52,708 nt of DNA from the IMG/VR virus record IMGVR_UViG_3300012685_000003, positions 1 through 52,708 of that record, one strand, 5' to 3'. A model generated the notes under the pieces. The model had not been told where the DNA came from, did no database searches, and worked only from the letters and a program-made list of their open reading frames with translations. The position numbers were made by a program, and so were the translations under genes. Positions within the stretch are counted from its first letter, which is position 1; the number at the start of each line of letters is the position of its first letter. The stretch comes from a virus. Shown piece after piece: positions 6,259 through 13,292 of the stretch.

Positions 6259-6448
6259 AATGGCCTCATCTCATCGTCGCATGTTGTTAAAACAAGCTGC
6301 AAGCGGTGAACGTGAGCTAGCAAGCGATGTAATAGCGAGAATAGCACTTGACGAGATTGCTGAGTTAGACGATCAAATTACAATACTGAAAACTGAACAA
6401 GCCGCTTCACTCAAGTTGTATAGATCAACAACTACAATGAAAGGTTAA
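6239..6448 (+). CDS. Small 69-aa helical protein
   Basis: The GTG at 6239 has AGGA 5 nt upstream; ATG codons at 6248 and 6260 are alternatives. The protein is helical: a heptad-like hydrophobic pattern from about residue 20 to 58 suggests a short coiled coil. The family is not recognised. Confidence 0.55.
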   Translation: MVTMIDKMASSHRRMLLKQAASGERELASDVIARIALDEIAELDDQITILKTEQAASLKLYRSTTTMKG

Positions 6449-6460
6449 GGTGTTAACAAG

Positions 6461-6790
6461 ATGCCTCGTCAAGATGTAACGAAACTCCTATCTAGCACCA
6501 TAAAAGAATTCGCAACATTTAAGGATGAAGATGTTAGAGATGGTCTACTCAATGTGCTAGAAGCATTAGATACAGATTTAGAAGCTATTGAGTATGGACA
6601 AAGTGACGAAGTTAATGATAAGATGGCGTTGTTATTTGCAGCTAATGGAGATGCTAGAGAGAATGAAGATATTGAAGAACAGCCCGCCGTAGCTAAGAAG
6701 AACGTTAAAGAGGAAGATGAAGATGAGGAACCAGAGTTAGATGATGAGGAAGATGAGGATGAACCAGAAGATAAGGATGAAGAAGAATAA
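6461..6790 (+). CDS. Protein with long acidic C-terminal tail, 109 aa
   Basis: The N-terminal about 70 residues are helical (LLSSTIKEFATF..., LLNVLEALDTDLEAIEYG). The last about 35 residues are almost entirely Glu and Asp. Acidic tails of this kind occur in phage ssDNA-binding proteins, where they recruit partners, and in DNA mimics; no OB-fold is evident here. The opposite strand gives a serine-rich open frame that is only its shadow. It is followed by a tRNA-like element. Confidence 0.65.
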   Translation: MPRQDVTKLLSSTIKEFATFKDEDVRDGLLNVLEALDTDLEAIEYGQSDEVNDKMALLFAANGDARENEDIEEQPAVAKKNVKEEDEDEEPELDDEEDEDEPEDKDEEE

Positions 6791-6807
6791 TATCTAAGCA
6801 GTAAGGT

Positions 6808-6898
6808 AGCCCGTCGTTTAATTGGCAAGACTTACACAACGCTGGAGAGCCTTTAAATCCGATTGTGTGAATCTAAGGTTCGAACCCTTAGCGGGCAA
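6808..6898 (+). ncRNA. tRNA-like element 4, enlarged anticodon loop
   Basis: GCCCGT (6809-6814) pairs with GCGGGC (6891-6896), including one G-U. The D-arm GTTT-AATTGGCA-AGAC and T-arm TAAGG-TTCGAAC-CCTTA are good. The anticodon stem TTACACAA/TTGTGTGA (6832-6839/6863-6870) is 8 bp and closes a 23-nt loop with an internal GCT-GGAG-AGC hairpin. The variable region has only 3 nt, so a class II arm does not explain the extra bases. The loop would need about 16-22 nt removed to be normal. Confidence 0.65.
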
Positions 6899-6900
6899 TT

Positions 6901-7059
6901 ATGATAACACCGATAGATATTGAACTACCAAATGGTGAAACAGTTCGTATTGAGCAATTACAAGGAATGGATGAAAATACACTTGCCATTCATTCGTATG
7001 CAAATATTACAATAACTCCACACGCATTCAATTTTATCTCAATAAAGGTTGAAAGATAA
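6901..7059 (+). CDS. Small 52-aa beta-rich protein
   Basis: The ATG lies 2 nt after the discriminator base of tRNA-like element 4 and has no Shine-Dalgarno sequence. If the element is cut by RNase Z, the mRNA would be nearly leaderless. The residues alternate hydrophobic and polar (beta strands), with no known motif. Its stop overlaps the next ATG (TAATG). Confidence 0.6.
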   Translation: MITPIDIELPNGETVRIEQLQGMDENTLAIHSYANITITPHAFNFISIKVER

Positions 7060-7463
7060 TGGCCCTAATTAATCAAGACGAACCAGAAGTATTAAAAAGT
7101 TCCACCGTAAAAGCGTCAACTCCTGATGGTTCCATGTTCTTTACTATTATAGAGAATAATGGTAAACCAGTTGGAGTCGATATTCTTATAGGGAAGGGTG
7201 GTTCTTCTGTCCAAGCATGGGCACAATCACTCTCGCGTGTAATCACGCTTGCCCTCCGTAACGGAGTAGATATTTCTACGGTTGCAGAGGAAATATCAAA
7301 CATAACTAGTGATAGATTAGCATTCAATGGTGATCGTGCAGTTCGATCAGTACCAGACGCAATTGCACAATCAATCTTAATCTATCTAGCTAGTAAAATT
7401 CCTACTATTGACAGAAGGCGACGTAGAAAAGGACCAACCGTGTTCGGGGAGGAAGTTGGTTAA
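7059..7463 (+). CDS. TSCPD-domain-like protein (class II ribonucleotide reductase C-terminal type)
   Basis: Residues about 24-115 match the TSCPD pattern of class II (B12-dependent) ribonucleotide reductases: FFTIIENNGKPVGVDILIGKGGSS, then Ser/Leu-rich helices, then SVPDAIAQSIL. Stand-alone copies are known in phages and are often annotated as ribonucleotide reductase fragments. The characteristic Cys is absent, and there is no catalytic barrel in the genome, so this is not an enzyme by itself. It may modulate host nucleotide metabolism. A basic stretch RRRRRK precedes the C-terminus. I infer the family from pattern only. Confidence 0.65.
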   Translation: MALINQDEPEVLKSSTVKASTPDGSMFFTIIENNGKPVGVDILIGKGGSSVQAWAQSLSRVITLALRNGVDISTVAEEISNITSDRLAFNGDRAVRSVPDAIAQSILIYLASKIPTIDRRRRRKGPTVFGEEVG

Positions 7464-7645
7464 TGTGGACATATGAGTTATTAAATAGATCAGGTAACGT
7501 ATTATTTGTTATCTATCACGACAACGAAACAATTGGTTCTTTACAATTTCCCGAAGATAACAAGGAGTATATAGAGTTATGGAAACTAGCGATAGATCAG
7601 ATGAACCGCCCGCCAGAGAAATTAGACCCGAACCAGAGAAGTTGA
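7463..7645 (+). CDS. Small 60-aa protein
   Basis: It starts on the last base of the TSCPD-like gene stop (TAATG). The 60 residues are predicted beta-alpha (WTYELLNRSGNVLFVIYH, then an acidic helix). The last 67 nt overlap the next frame. Function is unknown. Confidence 0.55.
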   Translation: MWTYELLNRSGNVLFVIYHDNETIGSLQFPEDNKEYIELWKLAIDQMNRPPEKLDPNQRS

Positions 7646-7911
7646 ATGATGCCGATTTACAAGCTCATGTAAGAGAGATAGATAGCAAGTGTAAGAATCC
7701 AGAACTAAGAACACTAGAAGTGTATGAATATCTCAAGAAAAGTAACTTCACAACTTGGGACATTTGTTGCTTCTGTGTAAACTGGCTCGGTACTATGTCC
7801 ATTGTATGGCCTTGGTTACTTGAACCAACAAAAGTTCTCAGCGGGCTAGTTTATAGGGCACACTATTTCTTCAATGATAAAATTTTAGGCGAAGAAAGTA
7901 AATTGTCATAA
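7579..7911 (+). CDS. Putative membrane-associated protein, 110 aa
   Basis: A polar, Pro/Glu-rich N-terminus (1-50) is followed by a hydrophobic, aromatic stretch (about 58-95, with three Cys and many Trp/Leu/Val) that could be one or two membrane segments. The start overlaps the upstream gene by 67 nt; GGAG lies 11 nt upstream. The family is not recognised. Confidence 0.5.
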   Translation: METSDRSDEPPAREIRPEPEKLNDADLQAHVREIDSKCKNPELRTLEVYEYLKKSNFTTWDICCFCVNWLGTMSIVWPWLLEPTKVLSGLVYRAHYFFNDKILGEESKLS

Positions 7912-8390
7912 TGGGAGACTTCCACAAGTGGCAACAACAAGTAAGAGAGTGGGAACGCGATGAAAGCAAGAAACGTGAAGGTTGGTGGAATGTTCATTCT
8001 AGTGGTAGCACTGGTAGGACTTACAATCTTACAAACGTTAAGATTAGAGTCTGCGCTAAATGCGGAACAAGAGATGGAAGAATACATAGACACCACAAGG
8101 GTCACGAATACTTGTGGGCAAGACTATTACCATCCAGATATGCCGCTCGTTACATTACTTTTAACAAAGATGATGTAGTATTCCTATGTGACAAGAATAA
8201 ATGTCACTTGAAAATTCACAAGTTATACGGCCCAAGGTTAAAAGAACTATGGCCACTACTAGAGAAACAAAACGGTGGAATTACATTTGAACAAGCTGAG
8301 AGGTTTAGATTAAAACTTGTGAGATGTTGTAATAACTGGCTAAAGAGAAAGAAGAATGTTAAGAGAGTATACAGGAGGAAAGCTAGTTGA
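7911..8390 (+). CDS. HNH endonuclease
   Basis: The zinc/HNH core is visible: CAKC (about 48-51), HRHHKGH (about 58-64), then CDKNKCHLKIH (about 93-103). This is the betabetaalpha-metal nuclease arrangement (Cys-x2-Cys, HH, Cys...CH-x2-IH). Substrate could be host DNA, packaging intermediates or homing sites. The N-terminus is Trp-rich and charged; the C-terminus is very basic (KRKKNVKRVYRRK), suiting DNA contact. It starts one base into the upstream stop (TAATG). Confidence 0.8.
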   Translation: MGDFHKWQQQVREWERDESKKREGWWNVHSSGSTGRTYNLTNVKIRVCAKCGTRDGRIHRHHKGHEYLWARLLPSRYAARYITFNKDDVVFLCDKNKCHLKIHKLYGPRLKELWPLLEKQNGGITFEQAERFRLKLVRCCNNWLKRKKNVKRVYRRKAS

Positions 8391-8920
8391 GTTACGCCCG
8401 CTCTAAAAGAGCAGTAATTAAAGTAGAGATGATATTAAAACAATTACTTGAGGCTAAGGACGATCTTATATTTCAATCACTTGAACCTCAGAAGCTGGCT
8501 TATCATATCCACGAAGGAATGAGATCAGTAGCATTCTATCCAGAGTATTCACTTTACACAGAGTTGAGAGATAAGTTTGTTATTAGAGTCCGTTCGAATA
8601 AAGTTGTAGCGGAGCTTCGTAATAAGACAATAGTAGCATTAGCAACAGTGAGTGAACAACTAGGTAAAATGACAATAGTTGATGTAGATAATGTAATGAG
8701 TGTAATTGGAGCTTGTGTTAAGCATAAGGCAGGAGAGATGTATTTTCCAGCAGCTCAATTTAACGATACAATGCTAAGTGAGCTATATCAATGGAGTGAA
8801 CCTGCTGGATACTTTATCATTAATCATGGTGTTATGGGTATAACGTTAACCAGAGTTCATCCAGGAGAGATAAATTTCGTACCTAAAGTAAAAGAGAATG
8901 GTAATGTCCAAAACAGTTGA
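8387..8920 (+). CDS. Unknown 177-aa protein
   Basis: A TTG start overlaps the HNH stop (TTGA) and has an excellent AGGAGG site, so TTG is well supported. The protein is mixed helical (1-60, 95-125) and beta (125-175). There are no metal clusters or nucleotide motifs. Being coupled to the nuclease, it may cooperate with it. Confidence 0.7.
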   Translation: MSYARSKRAVIKVEMILKQLLEAKDDLIFQSLEPQKLAYHIHEGMRSVAFYPEYSLYTELRDKFVIRVRSNKVVAELRNKTIVALATVSEQLGKMTIVDVDNVMSVIGACVKHKAGEMYFPAAQFNDTMLSELYQWSEPAGYFIINHGVMGITLTRVHPGEINFVPKVKENGNVQNS

Positions 8921-9107
8921 CAGACACGTCTCAATAGACGCAGATGATGCCAACTGGTTTAATGAGACATATCCCAAAGGTACATTTGGATGGTTGTTCT
9001 CTATGTTATTAAAAGAGTTTAGGAGAGCACATACAATGACTCCACAAGATTATGGTGCAATTGGAGCTAGAGAGTTAAAGAAAAAACTAGAGGAGAATGG
9101 AACATGA
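8898..9107 (+). CDS. Small phage protein, ribbon-helix-helix-like, 69 aa
   Basis: The sequence VDRHVSIDADDANWFNETYPKGTFGWLFSMLL resembles a common small phage family (strand, then WF-x-E-x-YP-x-G, then a long helix) that may be a ribbon-helix-helix DNA binder. The start could be 8898 or the ATG at 8904. It overlaps both neighbours, the downstream one by ATGA. Confidence 0.65.
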   Translation: MVMSKTVDRHVSIDADDANWFNETYPKGTFGWLFSMLLKEFRRAHTMTPQDYGAIGARELKKKLEENGT

Positions 9108-9313
9108 TTAATTCTAATATACACGTAACTAATGCTACTGTATATGATTATAAAGAGTCATTGAAAATTGCAGCTAATGATTATCAATTTGCTGCTCTAA
9201 TTATGGCAGCAATGAGGAAAGCTGACAGTTGGAACCTAGCTAAGTTGAAAGTTGAGTGGCCAGAAATCTGGGAAAAACTACAAGAATTATATAACACACC
9301 TGGGATACTATGA
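9104..9313 (+). CDS. Small 69-aa helical protein
   Basis: It starts and ends in ATGA overlaps. Residues 15-65 are helical with an amphipathic pattern (DYKESLKIAANDYQFAALIM). There is no membrane segment and no recognised family. Confidence 0.6.
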   Translation: MINSNIHVTNATVYDYKESLKIAANDYQFAALIMAAMRKADSWNLAKLKVEWPEIWEKLQELYNTPGIL

Positions 9314-9453
9314 TAACAGTCAAAGAACTCATCAATCGACTACAAAAATTCGATCAAGAAGCCATGTGTTATGCTTATGAGGGAGAGGCAACAGGCATTG
9401 TAATAGTTGACGAAGAAGGACATTCAATTGATTTTATTGAGGCAAAAGAATGA
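9310..9453 (+). CDS. Small phage protein of the TVKELINRLQKFD type, 47 aa
   Basis: The N-terminal TVKELINRLQKFDQEA is a frequent opening of small phage proteins (TVKELIEKLQKFDPDA), followed by a beta hairpin (IVIVDEEGHSIDF). Function is unknown. It overlaps both neighbours by ATGA. Confidence 0.65.
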   Translation: MITVKELINRLQKFDQEAMCYAYEGEATGIVIVDEEGHSIDFIEAKE

Positions 9454-9761
9454 CCTTTACACTTAACTCCATCGAACGAGTAGAAATAGAAGAAGCATTC
9501 TCCAAAATGTTATGGTTAGATAAAGCTATCATAGAGTTGAAATATATTATCTCGCAAGAGCCAGATGTTAATATGAAGAAGATGTTAGAGATAGCTCAAG
9601 CTAGACTCCACAGAGAAATGAATGATGGATGGCTTCATCTTTGTAGAGTTGTTAAGAAGTATACGGAGCCTCCTTATGTAGAAATAAAGAATGTAAATGT
9701 TAATACAAGTGATGTTCCAACTATTGATCTATACACAGCTCAATATGAAAGTGGTAAATAA
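9450..9761 (+). CDS. Unknown 103-aa protein
   Basis: The first 70 residues are helical and charged; the last 30 are beta-like (PPYVEIKNVNVNTSDVPTIDLY). There is no recognised motif. It is coupled to the previous gene (ATGA) and followed directly by the Cas4-like nuclease. Confidence 0.6.
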   Translation: MTFTLNSIERVEIEEAFSKMLWLDKAIIELKYIISQEPDVNMKKMLEIAQARLHREMNDGWLHLCRVVKKYTEPPYVEIKNVNVNTSDVPTIDLYTAQYESGK

Positions 9762-10676
9762 GTGGAAATAATCCAAGCACCCATTAAAAAGTTCATGACT
9801 AAATATGAGCGTTATGAGCCTCGCATACGTGACCATACAGCCCTAATAACAGCTAAAACTTGTTTAAGAAAATATTTCCTGAGTATAGTGTTAGGGTTCC
9901 GCCCGAAGAAAACTAAACAATACTTTGCGTTCGGTGCAGCTTATCATCATTTCAGGGAGATATTACAAAAGAGTAATGGTGATGTTCAAGTTGCACTAGG
10001 AAGTGTAATCAAGTATTGGGCTAAGAATGGAACTGAACCACAGCCCGGTACCCAGTACGACTTCTTAACTGGTGGTAGACTACTAGCAAGTTGTAATGTT
10101 GCCTACCAACACATAAAAAAGATCGAATTAACTGGCCAAATTCAAATACTCCAAGCGGAACAAGTGTTCCAGGTAATGTTATCTGATGGAAAAACAGCAA
10201 TCGGTGGTCGTGCAGATCAAATTGTTAGATGGAATGGTAAGTTGTGGGGAGTTGATTTCAAAACTTCGTCAAAGATGGGACAATTCTACGAGCGTACACT
10301 CGAACCAAATAATCAGTTTACTCTCTACACTCTTGCAGAATCAAAACTTCATGGTGAGCGTGTTCTTGGACAACGAGTTGAGGTATTGTATAACACTAAA
10401 AAAGAAGGACCAAAGATAGTTACGTTAATGACTCAACGTACAGAAGATCAATTGCTACGTTGGGAACAAGAAACAATTTGGTTTGAGAATAATATATTAA
10501 GTAAATGTAGGGATGAAGATATGTATCCAATGGAAGAATCACAATGTCCATTTTGTCCATTCCACAGTGTATGTAAGCAACCTACCGAAGGTGCAATGAT
10601 GGCTCAGTTGGAAACTCATTTCACACAGGTTCCTTGGGATTATTCACAACCAAGTGGAGAGGAGGTTAGTGAATGA
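9762..10676 (+). CDS. Cas4/RecB-like PD-(D/E)XK exonuclease with Fe-S cluster
   Basis: 304 residues. Nuclease motifs are visible: GGRADQIV (motif II Asp, about 147-154), GVDFKTSS (motif III D-x-K, about 163-170) and a QxxxY-like NQFTLY. One Cys at 34 (AKTCLRKYF) and three at about 262-271 (CPFCPFHSVC) match the four-Cys iron-sulfur staple of Cas4 and AddB nucleases. It probably resects DNA ends for recombination with the Sak4-like ATPase encoded nearby. The GTG start is weakly supported; the Met at residue 12 is an alternative. There is no CRISPR context, so it is not an adaptation enzyme here. Confidence 0.88.
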   Translation: MEIIQAPIKKFMTKYERYEPRIRDHTALITAKTCLRKYFLSIVLGFRPKKTKQYFAFGAAYHHFREILQKSNGDVQVALGSVIKYWAKNGTEPQPGTQYDFLTGGRLLASCNVAYQHIKKIELTGQIQILQAEQVFQVMLSDGKTAIGGRADQIVRWNGKLWGVDFKTSSKMGQFYERTLEPNNQFTLYTLAESKLHGERVLGQRVEVLYNTKKEGPKIVTLMTQRTEDQLLRWEQETIWFENNILSKCRDEDMYPMEESQCPFCPFHSVCKQPTEGAMMAQLETHFTQVPWDYSQPSGEEVSE

Positions 10677-11011
10677 GCTTTAGATTACGTCCCATTAGCG
10701 ATAAAATTGTAATAGAACAATTTAGCGCAGAAGATGTTTCAAAAGGTGGTATTATTATTCCTGACACGAATAAGGATAAACCACTTGTAGGAAAAGTGTT
10801 AGCAGTTGGTCCTGGTAGATACTCAGAAGTATTAACAGAAGGCGATAATTTTATACCAATGGTAGTTAAAGAAGGTGAGATAGTATTCTTTGGCAGATTC
10901 GCAGGTGTTCATATTGAGTTAGATGGTAAAGAATATTTAGTAGTCCGTCAGGACGACGTGTTAGTAATCGACGATAACTATGGAGGAAAAAGTGGACTCA
11001 AAGCCAAATGA
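10673..11011 (+). CDS. GroES-type co-chaperonin
   Basis: 112 residues with clear GroES features: LRPISDKIVIEQF at the N-terminus, the mobile loop KGGIIIPDT (about 23-31), the AVGPGRY turn (about 45-51), and FFGRFAGVHIELDGKEYLVVRQDDVLVI at the C-terminus. It would cap host GroEL, probably to fold the capsid or another phage protein, as T4 gp31 does. It is about 15 residues longer than E. coli GroES through the TEGDNFIPMV insertion and a C-terminal tail. It overlaps the nuclease stop by ATGA. Confidence 0.95.
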   Translation: MSFRLRPISDKIVIEQFSAEDVSKGGIIIPDTNKDKPLVGKVLAVGPGRYSEVLTEGDNFIPMVVKEGEIVFFGRFAGVHIELDGKEYLVVRQDDVLVIDDNYGGKSGLKAK

Positions 11012-11411
11012 TGATTTAATACATAACAAGGAGAAAGTTAGTACATCTATTGATCCCGCTGCTCTTAAAGCCGATCCTAGACCAATTGTAGAAGTCCCTA
11101 AAGGTCACGAACAACCTAAGTGTCAACTTCAAATAATGTGTGAACATGGTGTTGGCTTTCAGACACGTACTCCACTATCAGCAGATCAAATTATAGCTGA
11201 GATTGAAACAAATGGTGGAGTTGGTAGAATTGGTTTTGCTCTCATTCCAACACAACCAAAACCAGATCAAGTTGCTGAGTTGTTAAGAGTTAATAGACAG
11301 AAAATTATAGGTTATTTGATTACGGTACTTGGAGAAGGTGGTAACTCACGTGTTCCACTAATTCACTCACCTAGTGATGAAGCAGTTATGAAGTTAGGAA
11401 CTAAGAGGTAG
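10992..11411 (+). CDS. Unknown 139-aa protein
   Basis: The frame has an ATG at 10980, but the GTG at 10992 has a perfect GGAGG at spacing 5 (inside the end of GroES), so I prefer the GTG. A polar, disordered-looking N-terminus (1-45) is followed by a globular part with strands and helices (CQLQIMCEHGVGF, DQIIAEIETNGG, KIIGYLITVLGEGG). The family is not recognised. It stands between GroES and the Sak4-like ATPase in the recombination cluster. Confidence 0.65.
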   Translation: MDSKPNDDLIHNKEKVSTSIDPAALKADPRPIVEVPKGHEQPKCQLQIMCEHGVGFQTRTPLSADQIIAEIETNGGVGRIGFALIPTQPKPDQVAELLRVNRQKIIGYLITVLGEGGNSRVPLIHSPSDEAVMKLGTKR

Positions 11412-11425
11412 TGTCAAAGTGACAC
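11411..11425. promoter_or_regulatory. Operator-like inverted repeat GTGTC-N5-GACAC inside the operon
   Basis: GTGTC AAAGT GACAC spans the stop of the upstream gene and the GTG start (11419) of the Sak4-like gene. It is the only dyad of this family outside the leader, so it may be a distant auxiliary operator or a chance match. Confidence 0.4.
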
Positions 11426-12324
11426 ACGTTGTAACTCCCGTTAGCAACTTACCAGCACCTGCTCCATTTAATCGTTTAGCTGAGTTAAAGTCAGGTGAAA
11501 GTATAATTGGTATGATTTATGGTGGTGCAGGTAATGGTAAGACGTGGTTCCTAGGAACTGGTGGAGATAGAAACTTAATTATCGACACTGGTGATACAGG
11601 AATGGAAACACTTAAGAGTAAGTTATTCAAAGAGAAAGTTGGATTTAACCCAATTATAGTTAGTGTTGGTGAGAAGCTAGACGCCCGTGGTAACGTAGAT
11701 ATATCTACTGCGTTTGATGCTGTATGTGACATTATTGATTGGGCCATAGCTAACAAGCGTTCTGAGTTTGATATCATATCTATCAATGATGTGACTCAGT
11801 TACGTCAGTTTGCTATGAACAAGGGACTAGAAGCTAATGCTAAGTTAGGTAAGTCCCAAAGTAAGAAACGCTCAATAGAAGTAGACGCAGTAGATTATGC
11901 TGTTCAGGATTATGGAATGGAAATGAGTTTGATTGACAAGTTTGTAGCAGGTACTAAATCTCTATGTATCAAACATAATATCCATTTTATAATGGCAGCA
12001 CATGAACGTATTACGTTCAAACAACCTCGTGACGCACAAGGTAGAATTATCATTGGGGATCAACCTGTTATTGTAGATGTTCGTCCAGGGTTTAGAGGAA
12101 GAACATTCCCCGATGACATATCAATGTATTTTGATTTGATATGGCATTGTGAAGCGGTTGGAAGTGGTGACGTAATAACTTATCGTGCTCGTACTTCAGG
12201 AGGGGAGGATATTACCGCACGTACTAACTTCGGGGGTCTCTTTCCAACTATTATAAAGAATCCCCACTTATTACAGACAATCGAATTAATTCAAAACTCA
12301 CGTAAACATCCAGATAAGAAGTAA
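11419..12324 (+). CDS. Sak4-like AAA ATPase (single-strand annealing/recombinase accessory)
   Basis: 301 residues, RecA-like core of the phage AAA_24/Sak4 type: Walker A GGAGNGKT (about 35-42), IIDTGDTG (about 52-59), a Walker B-like DIISIND (about 116-122), and sensor-like FIMAAHERI (about 193-201). Sak4 proteins bind ssDNA and promote annealing. It lies beside a Cas4-like nuclease and a probable ssDNA-binding protein, the usual company of Sak4. The start is a GTG inside an inverted repeat. Confidence 0.85.
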   Translation: MTHVVTPVSNLPAPAPFNRLAELKSGESIIGMIYGGAGNGKTWFLGTGGDRNLIIDTGDTGMETLKSKLFKEKVGFNPIIVSVGEKLDARGNVDISTAFDAVCDIIDWAIANKRSEFDIISINDVTQLRQFAMNKGLEANAKLGKSQSKKRSIEVDAVDYAVQDYGMEMSLIDKFVAGTKSLCIKHNIHFIMAAHERITFKQPRDAQGRIIIGDQPVIVDVRPGFRGRTFPDDISMYFDLIWHCEAVGSGDVITYRARTSGGEDITARTNFGGLFPTIIKNPHLLQTIELIQNSRKHPDKK

Positions 12325-12349
12325 TTCGATAACTCAAAAGGAGCCTAAA

Positions 12350-12820
12350 GTGCCTAGGTATGACGCGGACCCGACTTCCCTGACAGCAGTTATCGCGGTA
12401 CTGGACAAGGGAGAATATGAGTTGTTAATTGGAGAACCAAAGGGATTCGAGAAAGCAAAGAAGAACGCTGCACCTGGTGATCCTCTTACTGCTGGTGTCC
12501 GTTATCCACAGACTGTTGCAGAAGGCCCTGAAAAGGGAGCACGCACGTTTTACACTTGTTACATTCACACTCCTGACGCATTAGCTTTCGCCAAACAATA
12601 CGTAATGACAGCGCTTGGTTTTCATCTAACTAAAGAGGACGAGAAAAGGTTTAACGATCAATACCGTGGTAGCGATTGGAGTGTTGATCCTGAGTCTGGT
12701 GGTGTTGGTGACGTTTGGCGTGAAGTTACTGGTAAGCGTGTTATTGCAGTTGTTGATACCACACTTGCTGACGATGGAGTTACCTTGCAACAGAAATGGA
12801 TTAAGTTTCGTCCCGTATAG
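12350..12820 (+). CDS. Probable ssDNA-binding protein (DUF669-like)
   Basis: 156 residues; GTG start after AAAGGAG. The position directly after Sak4 and the pattern GEYELLIGEPKGFEKAKK... with an inserted Tyr/Trp-rich middle (RTFYTCYIHT, YRGSDWSV) and a final strand pair (RVIAVVDTT ... KWIKFRPV) resemble OB-fold partners of Sak4. It would coat ssDNA during replication or annealing. Assignment rests on context and general pattern, not on a conserved catalytic residue. Confidence 0.65.
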   Translation: MPRYDADPTSLTAVIAVLDKGEYELLIGEPKGFEKAKKNAAPGDPLTAGVRYPQTVAEGPEKGARTFYTCYIHTPDALAFAKQYVMTALGFHLTKEDEKRFNDQYRGSDWSVDPESGGVGDVWREVTGKRVIAVVDTTLADDGVTLQQKWIKFRPV

Positions 12821-12876
12821 TAAACTACACTCAGAGTTCTTACATTACTATTCTGAGGAAATAGATTATTAGCAAT

Positions 12877-12968
12877 GTGGCCTAGTGTGACATTCTAGCT
12901 TCCCTCTTGAATCGAGTTGAATGCTAGATGTTATGGAGGTTCCGGTGAACATAACTTCACTAGGTCAC
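12877..12968 (+). ncRNA. Structured RNA element with 11-bp closing stem
   Basis: GTGGCCTAGTG (12877-12887) pairs with CACTAGGTCAC (12958-12968) with one mismatch. Inside are an 8-bp stem CAT(T)CTAGC/GCTAGATG with a 23-nt loop containing CTC-TTGAATC-GAG, and a hairpin GTTATG/CATAAC. The overall layout (closing stem, arm with a 23-nt loop, 3' arm) recalls the tRNA-like elements but lacks a TTCGA T-loop. It fills the gap after 12820 and precedes the gene at 12992. Confidence 0.5.
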
Positions 12969-12991
12969 TTTAAATTTAACTAAGAGGAATT

Positions 12992-13111
12992 ATGAAATAC
13001 CGAATCATTAAAACGTTAATTATCTTGATGGTTATAGCGGGCTTCCTCATAGAAGCTAAACTATTCCTAGTTGTATGTAACTGGATGGGAACAGAGAGTG
13101 GTAGTTGCTAA
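12992..13111 (+). CDS. Small membrane peptide, 39 aa
   Basis: An AGAGGA ribosome-binding site precedes the ATG. Basic N-terminus KYRIIK, then one hydrophobic segment of about 20 residues (LIILMVIAGFLIEAKLFLVVC), then a short polar tail: a single-pass membrane peptide. It overlaps the next start by one base (TAATG). Function is unknown. Confidence 0.65.
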   Translation: MKYRIIKTLIILMVIAGFLIEAKLFLVVCNWMGTESGSC

Positions 13112-13290
13112 TGACTGATAAAACATTTTTCAATTGGATTTACAAATATGCGGAAGCTGTTATGGAACTAAGTTGGGTAGGTAGTATTGGCAACGCAAGT
13201 ATGGAAGTAGAAGTAAAAGCGCATTGGCTTAAACAAAAGAGAAATGCACTCAAGCACATTAAACAAGCTCTCGATGATTTGGTGAGTTAA
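13111..13290 (+). CDS. Small 59-aa helical protein
   Basis: The ATG at 13111 overlaps the upstream stop. The protein is helical and amphipathic with three Trp in the first two thirds, and a basic region (KAHWLKQKRNALKHIKQ). No family is recognised. Confidence 0.6.
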   Translation: MTDKTFFNWIYKYAEAVMELSWVGSIGNASMEVEVKAHWLKQKRNALKHIKQALDDLVS

Positions 13291-13292
13291 CT

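Noticed and set aside
6469-6828. Serine-rich open frame on the - strand
   Set aside because: It is the complement of the Glu/Asp-rich tail of the + strand gene and runs against the direction of the whole operon.
6841-6853. CTGGAGA in tRNA-like element 4 as a Ser (GGA) anticodon loop of a class II tRNA
   Set aside because: The flanking stem would have a mismatch and a 6-nt loop, and would break an uninterrupted 8-bp stem. The short 3-nt variable region does not fit a class II tRNA-Ser.
9762-10676. Cas4-like protein as evidence of a CRISPR system
   Set aside because: No repeat-spacer array, cas1 or cas2 gene is present. Cas4-like Fe-S nucleases are common in phage recombination modules.
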